DNA of 64,000 nt from JAIVGV01 sp045807785 (GTDB taxonomy: Bacteria; Acidobacteriota; Blastocatellia; Pyrinomonadales; Pyrinomonadaceae). The translations under genes were made by a program, and so were the position numbers. This document shows positions 20,131 to 27,692 of the stretch, piece by piece; within the stretch, counting starts at the first letter, position 1; the number at the start of each line of letters is the position of its first letter. The DNA lies in the NCBI GenBank assembly GCA_045807785.1, contig JBJMGS010000012.1, forward strand, positions 1-64,000, read 5' to 3'. Under the pieces are notes generated by a model. It ran no database searches. It saw only the letters and a list, made by a program, of their open reading frames with translations, and had not been told where the DNA came from.

Positions 20131-22551
20131 ATGAGCACACTGTGGCACGATCTCAAGTACAGCGCTCGCCTGTTGTTGAAGAGCCCCGGCTTCACCTTCG
20201 TCGCCGTGCTCTCGCTCGCGCTGGGCGTGGGCGCGAACACGGCGATCTTCTCGCTGGTCAACACGGCGCTCTTGCGCCCGCTGCCGTTCAGTGAACCCGA
20301 CCAGCTGATGTTTCTGGCGGAGCAGAGTCGGGCGGGCGACCGGGGTAATCTGGCCTACCCGAATTTCAAAGACTGGCAGGAGCGCGCGAAGTCTTTCGCG
20401 GGCATGGCCGTTTACCGCGGCGGCTCGTTCAGTCTCACGGGTGGCGACTACGCGGTGCGTCTGCAGGGCCGGACGGTGAGCGGCAACTTCTTCGAGCTGC
20501 TCGGCGTGCAGCCCGAACTCGGTCGCGCCTTCACGGCGGAAGACGACAAGCTCGGGGCGGCGAAGACCGCGCTCATCAGCCACGGGCTGTGGCTGGAGCG
20601 TTTCGGCGGCGACACGACGGTCGTCGGACGCGAGATCAAGCTTGACTCCGAGACGGTCACGGTCGTCGGCGTGCTGCCGCAGTGGTTGGAGTTCCTGCGC
20701 CGCGACGACATCTACGTCCCCATCGGCCCCACCCTCACGGAGCAGTCGGGCTACCTCGAACGCGGAAACCACTTCGGGCTCTACGGCGTGGCGCGCCTGA
20801 AGCCGGGGGTCGCGCCCGCGCAGGCGCGCGCCGAGATCGAAGGGCTGGCCGCGCAGCTCGAACGCGAGTACCCGGAGACGAACAGCGGCGTCGGCGCGCA
20901 GGTTATGCCGCTCGCGGAGCGCTGGGTTGAGAACCTCAAGCCGGCGCTGCTCGTGCTGCTCGCCGCCGTCGCGTTCGTCCTGCTCATCGCGTGCGTCAAC
21001 GTGGCGAACCTGGCTCTGGCGCGCGGGGCGGAGCGACAGCGCGAGATCGCCGTGCGCGTCGCGCTCGGCGCGGCGCGCTGGCGCATCGTGCGCCAACTCT
21101 TGAGCGAAAGCATGCTGCTCGCGCTGCTCGGCGGCGGCGCGGGGCTGCTCCTCGGCTCGTGGCTGCTCGACGGCCTCCTCGCGCTGGCACCCGCCGACGC
21201 GATCCAGCTCACACACGTCAGCCTCGATGGCCGCGTGCTCTGGTTCACGCTCGGCGTCTCGCTCGTGACGGGCCTGCTCTTCGGGCTCGTGCCCGCGCTC
21301 AACGCCTCGCACCCCGATCTCAATGCGGCGCTCAAAGAGGGCGGTCGCTCGCTGGCCGACTCTTCGCGAGAGGGGCTGCGCCGCGCGCTGCTCGTCGCCG
21401 AGGTCGGCCTCGCGCTGGTGCTGCTCGTCGGCGCCGGCCTGATGCTGAGGACGGTCCGCCAACTGACGCGCGTCGATGTCGGCTTCGACGCCGACCACCT
21501 GCTGACGGCACGTTTCAACCTGCCCGCCGACACTTACAAAGAGAACCCGCGCCGCCTCGCCTTCTACGACGAGTGCCTGACGCGCGTTTCGGCGCTGCCT
21601 GGCGTGAGCGGCGCGGCGCTCACCTTCTCGCTCCCGATTGACGGGTCGAACTGGAACTCCGTCTTCGTCGCCGCCGATCTGCCCGTGCCTGCGCGCGCAG
21701 ACATTCCGTCGTCGGCCTTCACTCCCGTCAGCGGCAACTACTTTTCGACGATGAACATTCCCGTGCTGCGCGGTCGCGCCTTCAACTCGACCGACACGGC
21801 GGACGGGCAGCGCGTCGTCGTGATCAACGAGACGATGGCGCGGCGGCTCTGGCCCGGTCAGGACGCCGTGGGCAAGCGCATCAAGCAGGGGTGGCCGGAG
21901 GCTAAGACGCCCTGGCGCGAAGTGATCGGCGTCGTCGCGGACGTGAAGCTCAACGGCGTCGAGAGGGAGACGCCGTTGCAGTCCTACCTGCCGCTCACGC
22001 AGGAGCCCGCGCGCTCCCTCGTCCTCGTCGCACGCACGAAGGGCGACCCGCGCCCGCTCGGCGCGAGCGTCGAACAGGCCATGCACTCGATTGAGAAAGA
22101 CCTGCCTGTCTTTGCCGTGCGCTCGATGGACGAAATTCTGAACAGCGCCATCGCGCAGCAGCGGCTCTTGATGACGCTGCTCGCGGGCTTCTCCGTCGTT
22201 GCGCTGCTGCTCGCGGCGGTCGGCATCTACGGCGTCATCTCCTGGTCGGTCAACCGGCGCACGCACGAGATCGGCATCCGCATGGCGCTCGGCGCGCAAA
22301 CCTCGGACGTGCTGCGGCTCGTCATCGGGCAAGGGATGCGACTGGCGCTCGCGGGCGTCGTCGTGGGGCTCGTGTCGGCGTTCGGCGTGACGCGGCTGAT
22401 GAAGGGCCTGCTCTTCGGCGTCTCCGCGTCCGACCCGGCGACATTCGTAGGGATCGCGGTGCTGCTCGCGCTCGTCTCGTTCGCCGCCTGCTACCTGCCG
22501 GCGCGGCGTGCCACACAGGTCGATCCGATGATCGCGCTCAGGCACGAATGA
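20131..22551 (+). CDS. ADOP-family FtsX/MacB-like permease 9
   Basis: An 806-residue permease. The ATG at 20131 (MSTLWHDLKYSARLL) has GGAGGG at 20121-20126. A GTG at 20086 would extend the protein by 15 residues and overlap the previous stop, but those residues do not resemble the family. The first membrane block is ACVNVANLALARGAERQRE and the C-terminus PARRATQVDPMIALRHE, with His for Tyr as in permease 10. The late block reads SWSVNRRTHEIGIRMALG. The minus strand is open across almost the whole gene, which is a GC-rich codon-usage shadow. Confidence 0.94.
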   Translation: MSTLWHDLKYSARLLLKSPGFTFVAVLSLALGVGANTAIFSLVNTALLRPLPFSEPDQLMFLAEQSRAGDRGNLAYPNFKDWQERAKSFAGMAVYRGGSFSLTGGDYAVRLQGRTVSGNFFELLGVQPELGRAFTAEDDKLGAAKTALISHGLWLERFGGDTTVVGREIKLDSETVTVVGVLPQWLEFLRRDDIYVPIGPTLTEQSGYLERGNHFGLYGVARLKPGVAPAQARAEIEGLAAQLEREYPETNSGVGAQVMPLAERWVENLKPALLVLLAAVAFVLLIACVNVANLALARGAERQREIAVRVALGAARWRIVRQLLSESMLLALLGGGAGLLLGSWLLDGLLALAPADAIQLTHVSLDGRVLWFTLGVSLVTGLLFGLVPALNASHPDLNAALKEGGRSLADSSREGLRRALLVAEVGLALVLLVGAGLMLRTVRQLTRVDVGFDADHLLTARFNLPADTYKENPRRLAFYDECLTRVSALPGVSGAALTFSLPIDGSNWNSVFVAADLPVPARADIPSSAFTPVSGNYFSTMNIPVLRGRAFNSTDTADGQRVVVINETMARRLWPGQDAVGKRIKQGWPEAKTPWREVIGVVADVKLNGVERETPLQSYLPLTQEPARSLVLVARTKGDPRPLGASVEQAMHSIEKDLPVFAVRSMDEILNSAIAQQRLLMTLLAGFSVVALLLAAVGIYGVISWSVNRRTHEIGIRMALGAQTSDVLRLVIGQGMRLALAGVVVGLVSAFGVTRLMKGLLFGVSASDPATFVGIAVLLALVSFAACYLPARRATQVDPMIALRHE

Positions 22552-22559
22552 GGAGAGCG

Positions 22560-22680
22560 GTTAGCGATTAGCGATTAGCCGTTAGCAGGAAGCTACCAGC
22601 TCTCAGCATTCGCGCCGGCTCCGAGACGGATGGTGTTTTCGGCTTGGCTAATAGCCAATAGCTAATAGCCAACTGCTTAC
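22560..22680. repeat. Heptad inverted-array element 7 (121 bp)
   Basis: Left arm 22560-22587 is GTTAGCG, ATTAGCG, ATTAGCC, GTTAGCA. Right arm 22646-22673 is GGCTAAT, AGCCAAT, AGCTAAT, AGCCAAC, then the degenerate TGCTTAC. ATTAGCC and GGCTAAT are perfect complements. It is the last element seen in the window, and its length equals that of elements 4 and 5. Confidence 0.82.
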
Positions 22681-22696
22681 GCTCTTGAGGTGAACG

Positions 22697-25108
22697 ATGG
22701 GCAACGTGTGGCAAGACGTTCGTTACGGGCTGCGGGCTCTGCGGAAGAGTCCGGGCTTCACGCTGGTCGCGCTCCTCGCGCTGGGATTAGGCATCGGGGC
22801 GAACACGGCGATCTTTTCCGTGATCAACGCGGTGCTACTGCGCCCGCTGCCGTATCAGAACCCGGATCGGATCGTCACGATTGAAAAGGCTGATCCGGAG
22901 AAGGGCGTCCCTGGTATCACCTCCGTCCAGTATTTGGCCTGGCGCGAGCAGAATAAAGCCTTCGAGCAGCTCGGCGCTTTCAGTAACGACAACATCAACC
23001 TCACGGGCGGCGGCGAGCCGGAACGCGTCTCATGCGCGCTGGTCAGCGCCAACTTCTTCCCGCTCTTCGGCGTGCGACCGGCTCAAGGTCGCGCCTTCCT
23101 GCCGGAAGAGGACGCGCCGGGGCGCGACCGAGAGGTCGTTATCAGCCACAGCTTCTGGCTGCGCCGCTACGGCGGCGACCCGTCTCTGGTCGGCAAGTCC
23201 GTCACGCTCAACGACGCGAGCTACACAGTCGTCGGGATCATGCCCGAAGGCTTCTGCTACCCCGCCGGTTATGACATCTGGATGCCGCTCGCCCTCAATC
23301 CCGCCGAGGAAGGCGCGCGGCGCATGACGCTCGTCGAAGTCGTCGCGCGCCTCAAGCCGGGCGTGAGCCTCGAAGGCGGGCGCGCCGAACTCGACGTGAT
23401 CGGTGCGCGGCTCGCCGCAGGCGAGATGGCGGAGCCGACGGAGCTGCGCGTCACCCCCTTGCAACAGCAACTCGTCGGGAGCCTCCGCCCCGTGCTGTTG
23501 GTCGTCTTCGGAGCCGTCGGTCTGGTGCTCCTCATCGCTTGCGCGAACGTCGCCAACCTACAGCTCGCGCGGACGGCGGCGCGGGAGAGAGAGTTGGCGA
23601 TCCGCGCCGCGCTCGGCGCGTCGAGACGAAGGCTCGCGCGGCAGTTGGTCACCGAAAGCGCGGTGCTCGGACTGCTCGGCGGCGCGCTCGGACTCCTGCT
23701 CTCCGCTTGGTTCATCAGCCCTCTCGTCGCGCTCATCCCGGAGAGCATCGCCGGCTCGGTGCAGGGCGTCGGGCAGATCAAGCCCGACGCGGGGGCGCTC
23801 TGCTTCACATTCGCGGTGTCTTGCCTGACCGTGTTCGTGTTCGGCGTCGCGCCCGCCCTGCAAGGCTCGAAGCCGAACTTGAACGCGTCGCTCAAGGAGG
23901 CGGGCGGGGGGCGGTTGGCGCTCGGACGCGGCGGGCTGCGACGCGCCTTCGTCGTCCTGGAAATCGCCCTGACGTTCGTGTTACTCGTCGGGGCGAGCCT
24001 GCTCGTCAGGAGCTTCGACCGCCTCACGCACGTTGATGCGGGTTTCAACCCTGGGAACGTGCTGACGATGCGGATCGATCTGCCCCGCTCCCGCTACGCG
24101 CTGCCGGCACAGTCAAGAAACTTCTACCAACAACTCCTGGAGCGTGTCGCTGCACTCCCCGGCGTCCGATCCGCGGGCGTCATCAACCACCGCCCCTTCG
24201 ATGGCTTCAGCATGGTCGCGCGTCTCGGCATCGAGGGGGCTCCCCCGGCGAGCGCCGAAGTCGAGCGCCCGATCCCCGTCGGCGTCGTCAGCCCCGACTA
24301 CTTCCGCGCGCTCGGCATCCCCATTGTGGGCGGGCGCGGTTTGACCGGCGAGGACACGACGGACTCGATGAAGGTGGCGCTCGCCAATCAATCTTTCGCC
24401 CGGCGCTTCGGCGCGCGCGGCGATGTCGTCGGCAAGCGCGTCTCAGTGGGCTGCCAGCAACAGGAACTCTGTCGCACCATCGTCGGGGTGGTCGGCGACG
24501 TGCGGCAGGAGGGCTTGTCCAGAGAGCCGACGCCCGAACTCTACGTGCCCTACACGCAAGGGCTCATCGCGGGGATGACGCTCGTCGTGAAGACCGACTC
24601 CGACCCGTCGGGTTTCGTCAACGCCGTGCGCGGGCAGGTGCTCGCGATTGACAAAGAGCAGCCGGTGTCGGGCGTGCGGACGCTCGCGCAGTACGCGGAC
24701 GAAGCCACGGCGCGAACGCGCTCGCTGATGATGCTGCTGCTGGGGCTCGCGGGCTTGGCGCTGTTGCTGGCGAGCTTGGGCATCTACGGCGTCGTCTCTT
24801 ACGCGGTGACGCAGCGCACGCGCGAGATTGGCATCCGCATGGCGCTCGGCGCTCGCGCGGGCGACGTGCTGCGGCTCGTGCTCGGTCAGGGCTTGAAACT
24901 TACGCTGCTCGGACTCGCGCTCGGTCTCGCGGGCGCGGCGGCGTTGACGCGGCTGATGACGCGGCTGCTGTACGGCGTGAGCGCAAGTGATCCGGCAGCG
25001 TTCCTCGTCGTGACCGTCTTCCTCGGGGCGGTCGCCCTGCTCGCTTGCTACGTCCCCGCGCGGCGCGCGACCCGCGTTGATCCGATGATCGCGCTCAGGC
25101 ACGAATAA
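22697..25108 (+). CDS. ADOP-family FtsX/MacB-like permease 10
   Basis: An 803-residue permease beginning MGNVWQDVRYGLRAL after CTTGAGGTGAACG. The first membrane block reads ACANVANLQLARTAARERE and the C-terminus is PARRATRVDPMIALRHE. Periplasmic domain 2 has a Cys pair (VGCQQQELC) not seen in the other copies, possibly a disulfide. It is the last intact permease of the array. It is followed after 30 bases by a small secreted repeat protein that is probably in the same transcript. Confidence 0.94.
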   Translation: MGNVWQDVRYGLRALRKSPGFTLVALLALGLGIGANTAIFSVINAVLLRPLPYQNPDRIVTIEKADPEKGVPGITSVQYLAWREQNKAFEQLGAFSNDNINLTGGGEPERVSCALVSANFFPLFGVRPAQGRAFLPEEDAPGRDREVVISHSFWLRRYGGDPSLVGKSVTLNDASYTVVGIMPEGFCYPAGYDIWMPLALNPAEEGARRMTLVEVVARLKPGVSLEGGRAELDVIGARLAAGEMAEPTELRVTPLQQQLVGSLRPVLLVVFGAVGLVLLIACANVANLQLARTAARERELAIRAALGASRRRLARQLVTESAVLGLLGGALGLLLSAWFISPLVALIPESIAGSVQGVGQIKPDAGALCFTFAVSCLTVFVFGVAPALQGSKPNLNASLKEAGGGRLALGRGGLRRAFVVLEIALTFVLLVGASLLVRSFDRLTHVDAGFNPGNVLTMRIDLPRSRYALPAQSRNFYQQLLERVAALPGVRSAGVINHRPFDGFSMVARLGIEGAPPASAEVERPIPVGVVSPDYFRALGIPIVGGRGLTGEDTTDSMKVALANQSFARRFGARGDVVGKRVSVGCQQQELCRTIVGVVGDVRQEGLSREPTPELYVPYTQGLIAGMTLVVKTDSDPSGFVNAVRGQVLAIDKEQPVSGVRTLAQYADEATARTRSLMMLLLGLAGLALLLASLGIYGVVSYAVTQRTREIGIRMALGARAGDVLRLVLGQGLKLTLLGLALGLAGAAALTRLMTRLLYGVSASDPAAFLVVTVFLGAVALLACYVPARRATRVDPMIALRHE

Positions 25109-25138
25109 GCTGAACCGTTTGTTAAGGAGAATTAAGTC

Positions 25139-26074
25139 ATGATCAGAAACAGACTGCTTCGCGCGTCGCCCAAGCTCGCGCTGATGGCCTGCGTCCTCGC
25201 CGTCGCGCCGCGACTTGCGTCGGCGCAGGGCGGGGAACACAACAACTGGACTTGGAACAACTCGGACGACGGCAAGAAGATCGAGGTCAAGGTGGATGAC
25301 AAGGTCGAGTTCAACGACGACTACTCGGACGTGTCCGCCATCCCCTCGGACGGCGCGCTGCGGATTCTCGACAGCCGCGGCTCTGACACTCTGCGGCTCG
25401 TCGTCACGCGCGGGGCGGAGGGCGTGCTCAAGCGCGATTATACCGTCAACGGCGCGCGCCGCGACTTCGACGCGCGGGCGCAGACGTGGGTGCGCGAGGT
25501 GCTGCTGCTCGCGGCGCGGCGTGGGGGACTAGACGCGCGCAACCGCGTCCAACGGATTTACACACGCGGCGGCACGCGCGCCGTCGCCGACGAGATCGGG
25601 CACATCGAAGGCGACTACGCGCGGCGCATCTACTTCGACGAGTTCCTGCAGCTCAATGGTGTGAGCGACGCCGAACTGCGCGACGCCCTGCGCGACGCCG
25701 CGCGCAGTATCAGCAGCGACTACGAGCGCGCACAGTTGCTTCTTCACGTCGGCCCGATCTTCCTCGCCAAAGACGATCTACTCCCGACCTACTTCGACGC
25801 GCTAAACGTGATCAGCTCCGACTACGAACGCCACCACGTGCTCACCGGCGCGCTCAAGTCAACCACCTTGAGCAGCGCGGCGCTCGCCTCAATGGCCGAC
25901 TCCGCCACGCGCATCGGCTCGGACTACGAGAAGGCGTCGTTTTTGATCGAAGCCGCGGGACGCTTCCAGTCGGACGCACGCCTGCGCGAAGCCTTCCAGC
26001 GCGCGCTGCAAACCATCGGCTCCGACTACGAGCGCGGGCGCGTCCAGACGAAACTGACAAAGTCGAACTACTAG
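25139..26074 (+). CDS. Secreted protein with five 34-residue SDYE-type repeats
   Basis: A 311-residue protein of unknown function. Residues 1-29 form a signal peptide (hydrophobic LALMACVLAVA, cleavage probably after ASA at 29). A polar region follows, then a helical repeat domain. The core I-x-S-D-Y-E recurs with Asp at residues 194, 228, 262 and 296, exactly 34 residues apart, with a degenerate GDYAR copy at 158-162. This suggests an alpha-solenoid of helical pairs. A strong binding site (AAGGAG) precedes the ATG. It follows permease 10 closely in the same orientation. I cannot place it in a named family; a periplasmic binding or scaffold role is only an inference. Confidence 0.8.
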   Translation: MIRNRLLRASPKLALMACVLAVAPRLASAQGGEHNNWTWNNSDDGKKIEVKVDDKVEFNDDYSDVSAIPSDGALRILDSRGSDTLRLVVTRGAEGVLKRDYTVNGARRDFDARAQTWVREVLLLAARRGGLDARNRVQRIYTRGGTRAVADEIGHIEGDYARRIYFDEFLQLNGVSDAELRDALRDAARSISSDYERAQLLLHVGPIFLAKDDLLPTYFDALNVISSDYERHHVLTGALKSTTLSSAALASMADSATRIGSDYEKASFLIEAAGRFQSDARLREAFQRALQTIGSDYERGRVQTKLTKSNY

Positions 26075-26227
26075 ACGATCCTTTCAGGGCTGTGCCTCGA
26101 AGTGGGCGATCCGGCGGCGCCCTCCCGGATCACGACGACGCCCGCAGTGGTCGCCTTCCGCGCCCGCCCCGCCCTGGCAAGGGGCGCGACCAAAGTCGAT
26201 CCGATGATCGCGCTGAGGTACGAGTAG
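26075..26227 (+). pseudogene. Decayed 3' remnant of an ADOP permease gene
   Basis: The frame immediately after the stop codon of the secreted repeat protein encodes a degraded ADOP tail. SGLCLEVGDPA resembles the family SGLLFGVSATDPA, and the end reads RGATKVDPMIALRYE followed by TAG, matching the terminal signature of the array. The intervening helix is scrambled, as expected after small indels. No start codon or upstream membrane blocks remain. It indicates that the permease array once extended further and that the secreted protein gene now lies between its last intact and its dead member. Confidence 0.75.
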
Positions 26228-26249
26228 GTGCTACCTTGAAATATTGATT

Positions 26250-26287
26250 CGCCGCTCTAATCGGCGCGGCTACAGACTGGCCGCGCC
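26250..26287. repeat. Double palindrome upstream of the two-component genes
   Basis: Two adjacent hairpins overlap. CGCCG (26250-26254) pairs with CGGCG (26262-26266). GGCGCGGC (26263-26270) pairs perfectly with GCCGCGCC (26280-26287) around a 9-base loop. No T-run follows. It may be a REP-like intergenic palindrome or an attenuator before the response regulator gene. Confidence 0.45.
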
Positions 26288-26315
26288 GTGCGGGAAGACC
26301 ATTCGCAAACCAGCA

Positions 26316-27692
26316 ATGAACACTTCTGAGAAAACCTCGCCGCGCATTCTCATCGCCGACGATCAGCCGGACGTGCTCGAAGCCCTGCGCCTGTTGCTCA
26401 AGCGCGAGGGCTTTCAGATCGAGTCCGTCACTTCGCCCGCGACGGTGTTGGCCGCGCTCAAGGCGAACGAGTTTGATCTGCTCTTCATTGATCTCAACTA
26501 CACGCAGGACACGACCTCGGGCCAGGAAGGGCTCGACCTGCTGTCGCGCGTGCAGCAGGCCGACCCGACCCTGCCGGTCGTCGTGATGACGGCGTGGGGA
26601 ACGGTCGAGCTGGCGGTCGAGGCGATGCGGCGCGGCGCGCGCGACTTTGTGCAGAAGCCCTGGGAGAACGCGCGGCTGCTCTCGGTGCTACGCACGCAGA
26701 TCGAGTTGAGCCGGGCGCTGAGGGAAGGGAAGCGGCTCGAAGCGGAGAACCGGATGCTGCGCGATGGCGCGCCGACGCCCTCGCTCATCGCGCGCTCGCC
26801 GGCGATGCAGCCCGTCCTGACGATAGTCGAAACAGTCGCGCCGTCGGACGCCAACGTCCTCATCACGGGCGAGAACGGGACGGGCAAAGAGGTCATCGCG
26901 CGCACGCTCCACGCGCGCTCCGCGCGCGCCGCGAAGCCGATGGTCACGATCAACGTCGGCGCGCTCTCGGAGGGCACGTTCGAGTCGGAGTTGTTCGGCC
27001 ACGTCCGAGGCGCGTTCACCGACGCCAAGACCGACCGGGTCGGACGCTTCGAGCTAGCCGACGGCGGCACGCTCTTCCTCGACGAGATCGCGAACGTGCC
27101 GATGCCGCAGCAGGCGAAACTGCTGCGCGTGGTCGAGACGGGCGAGTTCGAGCGCGTCGGCTCGTCGCGGACGCGGCGCGTTGACGTGCGGATTCTGTCG
27201 GCGACGAACGCAGACCTGAAGGAAGAGGTGGCGGCGGGGCGCTTCCGGCAGGACCTGCTCTTTCGCCTGAACACGGTCGAGGTGCGGCTGCCCCCCTTGC
27301 GCGAGCGCGGCGAAGACATCGCGCTCCTCGCGCGCCACTTCCTCGCGCAGTACGCCAAACGCTACCGCAAACCAATCTTCGGCTTCACCGAAGCGGCGCT
27401 CGGCGCGCTGGCGGCTTACGAGTTTCCGGGCAACGTGCGCGAGCTGGATCACGCCGTCGAGCGCGCCGTGCTGATGGCGCGCGGCGATCAGGTTGACGCA
27501 GGCGATCTCGGCATCGGCGACGGGCACGCGGCGCCCGACCGCGCGCTCGAAGAGATGAGCCTTGATGAGGTAGAGTGTTTCCTGATCAAGAAGACTCTGG
27601 CGCGCTTTGACGGCAACGTGGCACTCGCAGCCGAGGCTCTGGGCTTAAGCCGCAGCGCGCTCTACAGGCGGCTCCAGCGCTATGGGTTATGA
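26316..27692 (+). CDS. Sigma-54-dependent NtrC-family response regulator
   Basis: A 458-residue transcription activator. A receiver domain (residues 10-125) has acidic residues D15/D16, phosphoacceptor D59 and K114. The AAA+ domain follows with Walker A GENGTGKE (185-192), the sigma-54 contact loop GAFTDA (232-237, where the canonical form is GAFTGA), Walker B TLFLDEI (252-258) and a distal arginine-rich region. A Fis-type helix-turn-helix occupies about 420-458. The ATG at 26316 is chosen because the upstream extension lacks receiver similarity. The next gene, its probable cognate kinase, overlaps it by 11 bases. Location after the permease array suggests that it controls it, but I saw no clear -24/-12 promoter in the array junctions. 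Confidence 0.95.
   Translation: MNTSEKTSPRILIADDQPDVLEALRLLLKREGFQIESVTSPATVLAALKANEFDLLFIDLNYTQDTTSGQEGLDLLSRVQQADPTLPVVVMTAWGTVELAVEAMRRGARDFVQKPWENARLLSVLRTQIELSRALREGKRLEAENRMLRDGAPTPSLIARSPAMQPVLTIVETVAPSDANVLITGENGTGKEVIARTLHARSARAAKPMVTINVGALSEGTFESELFGHVRGAFTDAKTDRVGRFELADGGTLFLDEIANVPMPQQAKLLRVVETGEFERVGSSRTRRVDVRILSATNADLKEEVAAGRFRQDLLFRLNTVEVRLPPLRERGEDIALLARHFLAQYAKRYRKPIFGFTEAALGALAAYEFPGNVRELDHAVERAVLMARGDQVDAGDLGIGDGHAAPDRALEEMSLDEVECFLIKKTLARFDGNVALAAEALGLSRSALYRRLQRYGL

Noticed and set aside
20080..22545. An 821-codon open frame on the minus strand exactly opposite permease 9.
   Set aside because: It mirrors the codon structure of a GC-rich gene, encodes an Arg/Glu/His-rich composition with no domain, and has no binding site. 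Similar long antisense frames lie opposite permeases 2, 4, 5 and 7.
26277..26292. TGGCCGCGCCGTGC as a sigma-54 promoter before the response regulator gene.
   Set aside because: The GG to GC spacing is one base short of the required -24/-12 distance and the AC after TGGC is missing.
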